The notes beneath the pieces were generated by a model that had not been told where the DNA came from, searched no databases, and saw only the letters and a list, made by a program, of their open reading frames with translations. A stretch of 6,544 nucleotides of DNA. Source: Actinomycetota bacterium (GTDB lineage Bacteria > Actinomycetota > Actinomycetes > Nanopelagicales > Nanopelagicaceae). Made by a program: the position numbers and the translations under genes. Of the stretch, positions 1-6,514 are shown piece after piece (positions within the stretch are counted from its first letter, which is position 1; every line of letters begins with the position of its first letter). Location: NCBI GenBank assembly GCA_009927705.1, contig RFMK01000061.1, positions 1-6,544 of the forward strand. The letters are read 5' to 3'.

Positions 1-14
1 CGGGTGGCTCTCAT
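1..14 (-). CDS. Possible start of a divergent gene, truncated by window edge (NUDIX hydrolase?)
   Basis: On the minus strand an ATG at 14 opens a reading frame, Met-Arg-Ala-Thr, that runs off the window after four full codons. This is far too short to support on sequence alone. The only reason to mention it is context: in Mycobacterium tuberculosis the CCA-enzyme gene (pcnA, Rv3907c) is divergent from a NUDIX hydrolase gene (mutT4, Rv3908), so a divergent NUDIX gene is a plausible neighbour here. No clear TAnnnT -10 or Shine-Dalgarno sequence precedes it on the minus strand. Treat it as a guess. Confidence 0.2.
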
Positions 15-17
15 CGG

Positions 18-29
18 TAGCCTTAGGCT
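18..29 (+). promoter_or_regulatory. Candidate -10 elements of cca
   Basis: Two tandem TAnnnT hexamers, TAGCCT (18-23) and TAGGCT (24-29), lie directly before the cca start at 33. The first would put transcription start about 0-3 bases before the ATG, giving a leaderless or nearly leaderless message. The second ends only three bases before the ATG, which is too close for a normal start. No -35 can be judged because the window begins here, and no Shine-Dalgarno sequence is present. The segment also reads as a short inverted repeat (AGCC-TTA-GGCT, 19-29), probably by chance. Confidence 0.3.
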
Positions 30-32
30 GAT

Positions 33-1469
33 ATGGAAACACCTTTATCTACAGCGAGCGAGATTGCGATCGCAACGCTACGTGAGCGCGCGCCACAAGC
101 TTTCGATCTTGCGGCGCAATTCAAGGCTGCCGGTTTCCGTCTCGCACTCGTTGGTGGGACAGTTCGTGATTCGCTCTTAGGGCGTTTAGGTAACGATTTA
201 GATTTCACCACTAATGCACGTCCCGACGATACAAAGAAGATTTTAAAAAAATGGGCGTCCGATGTATGGGATGTTGGTATCAAGTTTGGAACAATTGGTG
301 CAAATAAAGATAATGTCACGTACGAAATCACAACGTATCGCGCTGATTCTTACGAGAGTGATTCACGTAAACCAGAAGTGAACTTCGGTGATTCAATCGA
401 AGGTGATCTCTTTCGTCGCGACTTCACCGTTAATGCAATGGCGATTGAATTAACCACACAAACTCCAGAATTTATCGACCCACATAACGGCGTTACTGAT
501 CTATTAAAGAAAGTATTGCGTACTCCAGGCACACCAGAACTTTCTTTCTCTGATGATCCACTGCGAATGCTCCGAGCTGCGCGATTTGCAGCGCAACTTA
601 ATTTCACCATTAGTGATGATGTTATGAGCGCAATGAAAGAGATGGCAGATCGCCTTTCAATCATTTCCGCCGAACGTATCCGCGATGAGTTCATCAAGAC
701 CGTGATGTCTGATAACCCACGCTTAGGAATCACAATCTTGGTCGACACCGGTTTATGCGAGAAATTCTTACCCGAGATTCCAAAGTTACGGTTAGAAATT
801 GACGAACATCATCACCATAAAGATGTCTACGAACACACTCTTACTGTGGTCGAACAATCCATTGCGCTCGAAGAGCGCCTTGGCGGACCAAACCTCGTGG
901 CTCGCCTTGCAGCGCTCATGCATGATGTCGGCAAACCCAAGACCCGTGCATTGATTCCTGGTGGTGGCGTTTCTTTCCATCACCACGAAGTTGTTGGTTC
1001 GCGCATGACAAAAGAGCGGTTAAAGAAGCTCCGCTTTGATCATGATGTGGTTGAAGATGTCTCACAATTAGTCTTTCTGCACCTACGTTTCCACGGTTAT
1101 GGCGATGGCGCATGGACAGATTCCGCAGTCCGTCGGTATGTACGCGATGCTGGCGAATTATTGAGCCATCTCCATGTTCTTACCCGCGCAGATTGCACAA
1201 CTCGTAATAAAAAGAAAGCTGAGAATCTAGCGACGCATTACAACGGTTTAGAAGAGCGGATCACCCAACTCATGGAACAAGAAGAGTTACTAAAGATCCG
1301 TCCCGATCTTGATGGTCACGCGATTATGAAGTTACTTGGAATTCCTGCTGGTCCAACGATCGGTAAGGCGTATGACTATTTGCTTGAGCTTCGTCTTGAA
1401 CATGGACCACTCGGTGAAGAGCGAGCCGAAGACGAACTTCGCAAATGGTGGGCGGAGAACCAGAGTTAA
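33..1469 (+). CDS. cca: CCA-adding tRNA nucleotidyltransferase, actinobacterial type
   Basis: This cytoplasmic enzyme adds or repairs the 3'-terminal CCA of tRNAs using CTP and ATP. The 478-residue protein is complete. The N-terminal class II nucleotidyltransferase head shows GGTVRD (41-46) and the catalytic NDLDF aspartates (D55, D57), then RRDFTVNAMA (128-137) and the DDPLRMLRAARF helix (174-185), with the nucleotide-recognition region around ISAERIRDE (211-219). A C-terminal HD domain follows, with the histidine-rich HHHHKDVYEH (259-268), HDVGKP (297-302) and HHHE (316-319), likely metal ligands. The tail at 423-473 (RPDLDGHAIMKLLGI onward) is typical of CCA enzymes with a fused HD domain. 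In mycobacteria the orthologue is called pcnA, but the intact family features favour CCA addition over poly(A) synthesis. ATG at 33 is the only usable start: an in-frame TAG lies at 24-26. There is no Shine-Dalgarno sequence. The stop overlaps that of the convergent MFS gene. Confidence 0.93.
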   Translation: METPLSTASEIAIATLRERAPQAFDLAAQFKAAGFRLALVGGTVRDSLLGRLGNDLDFTTNARPDDTKKILKKWASDVWDVGIKFGTIGANKDNVTYEITTYRADSYESDSRKPEVNFGDSIEGDLFRRDFTVNAMAIELTTQTPEFIDPHNGVTDLLKKVLRTPGTPELSFSDDPLRMLRAARFAAQLNFTISDDVMSAMKEMADRLSIISAERIRDEFIKTVMSDNPRLGITILVDTGLCEKFLPEIPKLRLEIDEHHHHKDVYEHTLTVVEQSIALEERLGGPNLVARLAALMHDVGKPKTRALIPGGGVSFHHHEVVGSRMTKERLKKLRFDHDVVEDVSQLVFLHLRFHGYGDGAWTDSAVRRYVRDAGELLSHLHVLTRADCTTRNKKKAENLATHYNGLEERITQLMEQEELLKIRPDLDGHAIMKLLGIPAGPTIGKAYDYLLELRLEHGPLGEERAEDELRKWWAENQS

Positions 1470-2755
1470 AAGTCGCTATTGAATCGATTGGGGCGTAACA
1501 CAACAAAGGCAACAAGAACATAAGCAAGTGCGATGAGCGCCGGCAGTACTGAAGAAACTCCATCGGCTGGTAGAACAAATGCAGCGATGATTGCACCAGA
1601 AACAATTCCAGCATTTACCATGACGTCATACACCGCAAAGACGCGACCACGGAACTCATCAACAATCTTTGATTGCACAAGCGCATCGTTTGTGACTTTC
1701 ACTCCTTGTCCCGCCATTCCAGCAAAGAATCCAGTGGCTACAAGGAATAACTCATTCTGATTGAAAGCAAGAAGCACAGGCAATACTGCGCTGGCAAAAA
1801 GTGAATATCTAATCCATGCATGGCGACCAAACTTCTTTACCCCGAATGGCGCAATCACCGCACCGATTGTGATTCCGATTCCCGCAATCGTAATTGCAAA
1901 AGCAAATCCAGCCAGCCCAGCTTCTGGATTAGCCGGATCATTAAAGGTGTTGCGATTTAGCAACAGCGCCATGAGTGTGAGCGCAGTAAGTCCGCCGCGC
2001 TGTACTGCAGTAGCGCTAATACCAAGGAAGCAATCTTTGATCGTTCGCAGGAATTTATAGCCATCAACCATCTCTTGATACGCCGCAACCACGCTCTGTT
2101 TCTTTACTTCATGTGGAAGCGGACCTAATTCTTCGCGCTTGAATCGCAGCGCCAATAACCCGGCAATAAAGAAGCATGCCGCACTTAAAGTCACCAAGAT
2201 TCCATCAGCTTGGTTGGCGCTCATGCTTCCTTCTAAGAGCCCACGAATCCCAATTCCGATTCCGCCACCGAGCACTACAAAAACAGTCCCACCGGTAACT
2301 GCAGTCGCGTTAATAGAAACGAGGGTATTTCTTCCTTCAGTTCCAGTTGTATCAATCAGAAGTGGAAGGCCAGCAGAGAGACCAGCCAAGATAAGTCGGT
2401 TCACGCCAAATGCGATTAAAACAAAAATTGTGAGTTCTACACCAGTTGCGCCATTGCGAATCAATCCAGCGATAAAGATAAGCGTGAATGCGCGAAATAG
2501 ATTTGCAAAGAGAATTACTCGCTGTCGCGAAACGCGATCCAGAATTGTTCCCACAAAAGGTCCGACTAAAGAGTAAGGAAGCAAGACCACAGCAAATGCC
2601 ACGGCTGCAGATTTCGCATCTGGTTGTCGTTCTGGCGAGAAAAGTAAGAATGAGGCGAGCGATGACTGGAAGATTCCGTCAGTGAGTTGTCCCATCCACC
2701 GCACAGCCAAGAGACGTCCCACAGAAGTTTTTCGTAAAGCTTCTCGGAATCTCAC
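1466..2755 (-). CDS. Major facilitator superfamily transporter (efflux-type, 12 TM)
   Basis: A 429-residue polytopic inner-membrane protein, probably a proton-coupled exporter of unknown substrate. The N-terminus (MGQLTDGIFQSSLASFLLF, 21-39) resembles the start of MFS_1/MFS_3 (DHA3-like) carriers, where TM1 carries a Q-x-x-D pattern. The hallmark motif A between TM2 and TM3 is present as GTILDRVSRQR (69-79, D73 and R74). The second half has the matching loop DEFRGRVFAVYDVM (366-379), seen in macrolide- and siderophore-exporter-like MFS proteins. A polar central loop (about 204-240) separates two six-helix halves, and the length is normal for the family. Translation starts at GTG (2755). A -10-like TACGCT ends six bases upstream, suggesting a leaderless message, and no Shine-Dalgarno sequence is visible. 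It is divergent from DUF5318 and convergent with cca, so it is probably a single-gene unit. The substrate cannot be assigned. Confidence 0.88.
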   Translation of the reverse strand: MRFREALRKTSVGRLLAVRWMGQLTDGIFQSSLASFLLFSPERQPDAKSAAVAFAVVLLPYSLVGPFVGTILDRVSRQRVILFANLFRAFTLIFIAGLIRNGATGVELTIFVLIAFGVNRLILAGLSAGLPLLIDTTGTEGRNTLVSINATAVTGGTVFVVLGGGIGIGIRGLLEGSMSANQADGILVTLSAACFFIAGLLALRFKREELGPLPHEVKKQSVVAAYQEMVDGYKFLRTIKDCFLGISATAVQRGGLTALTLMALLLNRNTFNDPANPEAGLAGFAFAITIAGIGITIGAVIAPFGVKKFGRHAWIRYSLFASAVLPVLLAFNQNELFLVATGFFAGMAGQGVKVTNDALVQSKIVDEFRGRVFAVYDVMVNAGIVSGAIIAAFVLPADGVSSVLPALIALAYVLVAFVVLRPNRFNSDF

Positions 2756-2761
2756 ACGGAA

Positions 2762-2767
2762 AGCGTA
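2762..2767 (-). promoter_or_regulatory. -10 element of the MFS gene (leaderless start)
   Basis: TACGCT read on the minus strand fits the actinobacterial TAnnnT -10 consensus. It is separated by exactly six bases from the GTG start at 2755, so RNA would begin at or next to the start codon. The -35 position expected with a 17-base spacer (2785-2790, AAGGAT on this strand) does not resemble TTGACA and coincides with the -10 of the divergent gene. Confidence 0.5.
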
Positions 2768-2783
2768 GTTAAGTTTTTCCCTT

Positions 2784-2789
2784 TATCCT
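2784..2789 (+). promoter_or_regulatory. -10 element of DUF5318 (leaderless start)
   Basis: TATCCT fits TAnnnT and ends six bases before the ATG at 2796, the spacing expected when transcription starts on the start codon. The 40-base region contains no Shine-Dalgarno sequence. The expected -35 position (2761-2766, AAGCGT) is non-canonical and overlaps the -10 of the divergent MFS gene. Confidence 0.5.
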
Positions 2790-2795
2790 TCACCC

Positions 2796-3194
2796 ATGTG
2801 GTCCAAGCGCGCGTATGTTGACTTCGCTCTCAAGAAGCGCGCCACAATCGCAAGTATTTACCGTGGGCTGAACACCACATCTGATGCATGCGATGCCGAC
2901 CCATATCTACGTCGCGCCGCGAAACACCATGGCCAACTCACTGATCGCGATTGCCCGATGTGTCATAAAGATAAAGTCCACGAACTGCAATACACATTTG
3001 GCGACCAACTCGGACAATATTCAGGTCGCATTAAGAGCGATGAAGAATTAGAAGAGATGCAATCTAAATATGGTGAATTCCGCGTTTATGTTGTCGAAGT
3101 CTGTTTAGGTTGCGGCTGGAATCACCTCTCCGCCTCATATCTGCTTGGTGATGGCCAAGTCAGAAAGCCGCCACGTAAAGTTAAAACACTCTAG
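2796..3194 (+). CDS. DUF5318 family protein, zinc-ribbon-like (Rv0049 homologue)
   Basis: A 132-residue soluble protein of unknown function, recognised as the actinobacterial DUF5318 family (M. tuberculosis Rv0049). The basic N-terminus VDFALKKRA (8-16) and the block CDADPYLRRAAKHHG (32-46) match what I recall of the family. Two cysteine pairs, CPMC (53-56) and CLGC (103-106) followed by GWNHL (107-111), look like the two knuckles of a zinc ribbon holding one metal ion; this is inferred from spacing. Between them lies an acidic helix (SDEELEEMQ, 81-89). There is no signal peptide or membrane segment, so it should be cytoplasmic. The C-terminus is basic (KPPRKVK, 124-130). It lies 17 bases upstream of the PBP gene, and this adjacency is the same in mycobacteria, which hints at a link to envelope synthesis or to the ribosomal operon downstream. 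A direct role is not known. Confidence 0.88.
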   Translation: MWSKRAYVDFALKKRATIASIYRGLNTTSDACDADPYLRRAAKHHGQLTDRDCPMCHKDKVHELQYTFGDQLGQYSGRIKSDEELEEMQSKYGEFRVYVVEVCLGCGWNHLSASYLLGDGQVRKPPRKVKTL

Positions 3195-3199
3195 TTCGT

Positions 3200-3205
3200 T
3201 ACTCT
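3200..3205 (+). promoter_or_regulatory. -10 element of the PBP gene (leaderless start)
   Basis: TACTCT fits TAnnnT and again ends exactly six bases before the ATG at 3212, inside the 17-base gap after the DUF5318 stop. It would give a leaderless PBP message separate from, or in addition to, read-through from DUF5318. No Shine-Dalgarno sequence precedes the ATG. No TTGACA-like -35 is present at 3177-3182. Confidence 0.45.
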
Positions 3206-3211
3206 TAAGCC

Positions 3212-5227
3212 ATGGAATGGCTCCGCAAACGAGGCGCTCGATTCCTTATCCGCATCGGTGGCTTCTTCTTCCTGATTGGCGCCACTGCATTTGCGATTGC
3301 TTATTTCACAACCGATGTCCCAGACCCCAATGAATATGTGAACTCCCAAGCCACTGTTATCCAATATGCAAATGGCGATGAAGTTGGACGTATCGGTGCG
3401 CAAAATCGAACCATCATTCCGCTAGCAAGAATTCCACTTGATTTGCGTCACGCGGTCTTAGCTGCAGAAGATAAAGGTTTCTACTCCCAAGGCGCATTTA
3501 ATCCCATCGCAATTTTGCGCGGCGCAATCAACACCGCACTAGGTCGTGGATTACAAGGCGGATCCACCATCACCCAGCAATACGCCAAAACTGCATTCCT
3601 CACGCCAGATCGCACCATTCAACGCAAGATCATCGAATTGATCATCGCAATAAAGTTAGAGAATCAATTAAGTAAAGACCAGATCTTCGAAAATTACTTG
3701 AACACAATTTATTTTGGTCGCGGCGCATACGGCGTTGAGACCGGCGCCCAGGTTTATTTCGGCCGAAGCGCTGACCAACTCTCTGTCCCGCAGGCCGCGG
3801 TGCTTGCTTCAATTCTCCGCTCGCCTGGTTATTACGATCCGGATTATCGAGAGGGAAATAAAGATCGACTCGAAGCGCGCTACAAATATGTCATCAACAA
3901 CATGCTTGGTGAAGGTTGGATCGAGAAAGCTCAAGCCGAGCGATATCTCAAGAAAGTTCCTACGATTCGTCCTCGCCTCTCTACCGGACAACTTGCCGGA
4001 AATAAAGGCCACTTGATTGAAGCGGTTCGTAAAGAACTCAACTCACTTGGATTCCCTGACGAACAATTAATGATTGGTGGATTAATTGTCCGCACTACGC
4101 TGGAGAAAGATGCTCAAGTCGCAGCTGAAGCTGCTGTCTTCAACCAAGCACCGAAGAAGGCTCCAGACAATCTTCATATCGGTTTAGTTTCTATCCGTCC
4201 TGGCACCGGCGAGATTGTTGCAATGTATGGCGGTAAGGATTACCTCAAGCGCCAACTTAATGACGCGACCCAAGGAATCACCCAAGCGGGATCAACCTTC
4301 AAACCTTTCGCGCTCATTGCCGCACTAGAACAAGGAATTTCACTCTCCTCCATCTGGAATGGCGATGGACCAAAGATCTTCGATGACGGAATCGGTCGTC
4401 CATATGAAGTTTCTAATTACGGAGATAAATCTTTCGGCGATCTCACGCTTCTTAAAGCGACTGCATCGTCAATCAACACCATCTACGTTCCGCTCGGAAT
4501 AAAAGTTGGCGCCGATAAAGTTATCGATGCCGCACGCCGCGCGGGAATTCCGGAAACTGTTGCGATGGTGCCATCACCTTCTGTTGTACTTGGCGTTGCA
4601 AGCCCACGCGTTATTGATGTTGCTAATTCTTTTGCAACTTTCGCCGCAAATGGTGTTCGCGCTAAACCGTTCATGGTCAAAGAAGTATTAGGCGCCAATA
4701 AAGGCGTGCTCTATCAAGCTCGCGTGGAAACCGAACAAGTATTTGATGAAGCGGTGATGGCAGATCTGAATTACGCACTCGGTGAAGTTGTGCGAGCTGG
4801 TACCGCATCGGCAGCTTTACGTGACTTTGGCCGGCCCGCTGCAGGCAAGACTGGAACGTCACAATCCAATGCATCTGCCTGGTTCAGTGGTTACACACCA
4901 CAACTTGCGACCTCCATCGCTTTCTATCGCGATGATGCAACACAATCACTTAATGGAATTGGTGGACTTAACTCTGTGACTGGTGGAAGTTTCCCAGCCC
5001 GCATCTGGAGCGCATATATGAAGGGCGCACTTAAAGGACAACCAGAACTTGATTTCGCTCCACCTAGCGCCATCGGTGGCACAACCTCAGCACCGATTCC
5101 AGACCCAGTTCCCACAATTTCACCAGCTGCTGCTGCAACTTGGTGTCAGACTGCAAACCTTGAGGGCACAAATAAAGATCTCAAAGACTTCTGTGAGAAA
5201 GCGTTGAAGAAGTATCTCTCTCGATAA
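3212..5227 (+). CDS. Bifunctional class A penicillin-binding protein (transglycosylase/transpeptidase)
   Basis: A 671-residue membrane-anchored enzyme that polymerises lipid II into glycan strands and cross-links the stem peptides on the outer face of the membrane. A short basic N-terminus (about 10 residues) precedes one transmembrane helix (about 11-32). The GT51 domain follows: catalytic E86 in AAEDKGF (84-90), GGSTITQQ (116-123), RKIIE with E142, and NYLNTIYFGRGAYG (161-174). The transpeptidase domain has the three penicillin-binding motifs: STFK with nucleophile S361 and K364, SIN (420-422), and KTGT (546-549). After about 615 comes a Pro/Ser/Thr/Ala-rich linker and a small C-terminal segment (642-671) with two cysteines, C645 and C661. 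There is no PASTA domain. It corresponds by synteny to mycobacterial ponA1 but lacks the long N-terminal cytoplasmic region of that protein. Its stop overlaps the GT87 start by one base (TAATG), so the two are likely co-transcribed and translationally coupled. Confidence 0.95.
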   Translation: MEWLRKRGARFLIRIGGFFFLIGATAFAIAYFTTDVPDPNEYVNSQATVIQYANGDEVGRIGAQNRTIIPLARIPLDLRHAVLAAEDKGFYSQGAFNPIAILRGAINTALGRGLQGGSTITQQYAKTAFLTPDRTIQRKIIELIIAIKLENQLSKDQIFENYLNTIYFGRGAYGVETGAQVYFGRSADQLSVPQAAVLASILRSPGYYDPDYREGNKDRLEARYKYVINNMLGEGWIEKAQAERYLKKVPTIRPRLSTGQLAGNKGHLIEAVRKELNSLGFPDEQLMIGGLIVRTTLEKDAQVAAEAAVFNQAPKKAPDNLHIGLVSIRPGTGEIVAMYGGKDYLKRQLNDATQGITQAGSTFKPFALIAALEQGISLSSIWNGDGPKIFDDGIGRPYEVSNYGDKSFGDLTLLKATASSINTIYVPLGIKVGADKVIDAARRAGIPETVAMVPSPSVVLGVASPRVIDVANSFATFAANGVRAKPFMVKEVLGANKGVLYQARVETEQVFDEAVMADLNYALGEVVRAGTASAALRDFGRPAAGKTGTSQSNASAWFSGYTPQLATSIAFYRDDATQSLNGIGGLNSVTGGSFPARIWSAYMKGALKGQPELDFAPPSAIGGTTSAPIPDPVPTISPAAAATWCQTANLEGTNKDLKDFCEKALKKYLSR

Positions 5228-6456
5228 TGACCATCAATAAAAGCCTGCGCATTGCTTTAATCGTCACCCTCATCGCTTCCTTCTTAGCTTTTGGAAAGTT
5301 CAACCATTGTCGCAGCGCTGGCTGGGGTAGCCCGGATGTCTATATCCATATGTGTTATTCCGATATCTCAGCTCTCTATGGCGCCCGAGAAATCAATACT
5401 GATCAATGGCCTTACGCCTCCACTGATAACTCCGTGGAATATCCCGTGCTTACCGGCATAGTCATGTGGGCCACAGGTCTAGCAATCGATGATCCAGAAG
5501 GCTACAAACCATATTTCGATCTCAATATCGCGCTCATCATTCTGTTAATCTTCGCCTCTGTTTTTCTTTTATGGCGATTAAAGCCTGAATTCACGCCACT
5601 TTTTCCAATCACACCCGCAGTCTTTGGTTCACTCTTTATAAATTGGGATATCTACGCCGTACTCTTTGCGCTTTTGTCGTTGTATTTCTTCCACGATAAG
5701 AAATTTGATCTCTCAGCACTCTTCATGGGAATCGCAATCTCCACAAAGTTTTACCCCGGCGTAATTCTCTTTGGTATGGCACTTATCTTCTGGAATCAAA
5801 AAGCGATTGGCACGCTCATTCGATATCTCGCCATCACCGTCGCATCATGGCTAGTAATTAATATTCCAGTTGCGATGAACAATTACGACGGTTGGTTTAG
5901 ATTCTTCAAACTCAATATTGATCGGGATAGTGATCTCGGCTCGATTTGGTACGCGATGGCTTTACTCAAACTCCCCGGCGGAAACATCAACAACCTCACC
6001 ATCATTATTTTCTTAATTGCACTCGCCGCAATCGCACTCTTTTATTCGATGGTTGCGCAATCTCGCGATGATTTCTCAAACCTTGCCACCGTTGCATTCC
6101 TTACTGTCGCTGCCTTTGTAACCATTAGTAAGGTTTATTCACCGCAATACATTCTCTGGCTAACACCGCTTGCGGTACTTGCGATGACAGGAAAAGAAGA
6201 GCGCGCTGCATTCTGGGTTTGGCAAGGAAGCGAGGCGTTGTATCACTTTGCGATCTGGCAATACCTTGCGAGCTACACCGGCGCTAAATTTGGACTTACC
6301 GAGACGGTTTATGCCGCCACAATCTTCATCCGCATCGCAGGTCTTGCTTTCTTCTCCCAGACCTTGATTCGAAGCGCCCTATCGGCCCGTTCCACAGCCA
6401 CGCGTGATGCACAGGGCAACCCACTCGAATTTCTCCCTGACAGTACCCACGGCTAG
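5227..6456 (+). CDS. GT87/DUF2029 family polyprenol-phosphate-sugar glycosyltransferase, polytopic membrane protein
   Basis: A 409-residue multi-spanning GT-C-type protein. Members of GT87/DUF2029 transfer sugars, typically mannose, from polyprenyl-phosphate donors to envelope glycans on the outer side of the membrane; the acceptor here is unknown. After TM1 (about 8-24) a large extracytoplasmic loop holds CYSDI (43-47), whose Asp is the likely catalytic residue of a GT-C fold, and VEYPVLTG (70-77). Further conserved-looking patches are NWD (139-141), STKFYPG (172-178) and VYSPQYILWLTP (303-314). About ten hydrophobic segments are visible, and residues from about 383 form a polar cytoplasmic tail. 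By position it matches M. tuberculosis Rv0051, next to ponA1. ATG at 5227 overlaps the PBP stop codon TAA (5225-5227) and lacks a good Shine-Dalgarno sequence, so translation probably depends on coupling. The link to PBP suggests a role in wall or lipoglycan assembly, but this is inferred. Confidence 0.85.
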   Translation: MTINKSLRIALIVTLIASFLAFGKFNHCRSAGWGSPDVYIHMCYSDISALYGAREINTDQWPYASTDNSVEYPVLTGIVMWATGLAIDDPEGYKPYFDLNIALIILLIFASVFLLWRLKPEFTPLFPITPAVFGSLFINWDIYAVLFALLSLYFFHDKKFDLSALFMGIAISTKFYPGVILFGMALIFWNQKAIGTLIRYLAITVASWLVINIPVAMNNYDGWFRFFKLNIDRDSDLGSIWYAMALLKLPGGNINNLTIIIFLIALAAIALFYSMVAQSRDDFSNLATVAFLTVAAFVTISKVYSPQYILWLTPLAVLAMTGKEERAAFWVWQGSEALYHFAIWQYLASYTGAKFGLTETVYAATIFIRIAGLAFFSQTLIRSALSARSTATRDAQGNPLEFLPDSTHG

Positions 6457-6465
6457 GCTTACCCT
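6437..6465 (+). promoter_or_regulatory. Candidate promoter of the downstream (rpsF) operon
   Basis: CTGACA (6437-6442, five of six bases of TTGACA) and TACCCT (6460-6465, TAnnnT) are separated by exactly 17 bases. This is the only place in the window where I see both a good -35 and a good -10 at standard spacing. The -35 lies within the last codons of the GT87 gene, and transcription would start near 6471-6473. An overlapping TAGGCT (6454-6459) is a second possible -10, without a matching -35. A strong canonical promoter suits a ribosomal protein operon. Confidence 0.5.
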
Positions 6466-6467
6466 CC

Positions 6468-6505
6468 TTCACACGAAGCCCCATCTACGGGGATTTTCGA
6501 GTGAA
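6468..6505 (+). other. Imperfect hairpin: rpsF leader structure or weak terminator
   Basis: TTCAC (6468-6472) pairs with GTGAA (6501-6505), then an A/A mismatch, CGAA (6474-6477) with TTCG (6496-6499), an unequal internal loop, and CCCC (6479-6482) with GGGG (6489-6492) around the loop ATCTAC. The inner stem is followed by only four T residues (6494-6497), so as an intrinsic terminator for the PBP-GT87 transcript it would be weak. If the promoter at 6437-6465 is used, the upper part of the hairpin would form the very 5' end of the next transcript. Both roles are inferred. Confidence 0.45.
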
Positions 6506-6514
6506 AACGCAATG

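Noticed and set aside
242..251. T TTA AAA AAA run in the cca frame resembling a -1 slippery heptamer
   Set aside because: cca is full length in the zero frame, no alternative product is known for this family, and I saw no stimulatory structure after it. A lysine-rich codon run explains it.
350..748. 132-codon open frame antisense to cca
   Set aside because: It overlaps the well-supported nucleotidyltransferase domain and has no recognisable motifs or start signals.
809..822. Four consecutive histidines in cca, reminiscent of a tag
   Set aside because: They sit at the start of the HD domain (259-262), where metal-binding histidines are expected, so this is native sequence.
1475..1495. AATCGATT palindrome near the convergent stops, considered as a bidirectional terminator
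   Set aside because: The stem is short and A/T-rich, with no flanking T-tract. It lies within the MFS C-terminal codons.
2139..2576. 145-codon open frame on the plus strand, with similar ones at 1533-1760 and 1761-2060
   Set aside because: All lie antisense to the MFS gene, have no family resemblance, and are explained by the codon pattern of the real gene on the other strand.
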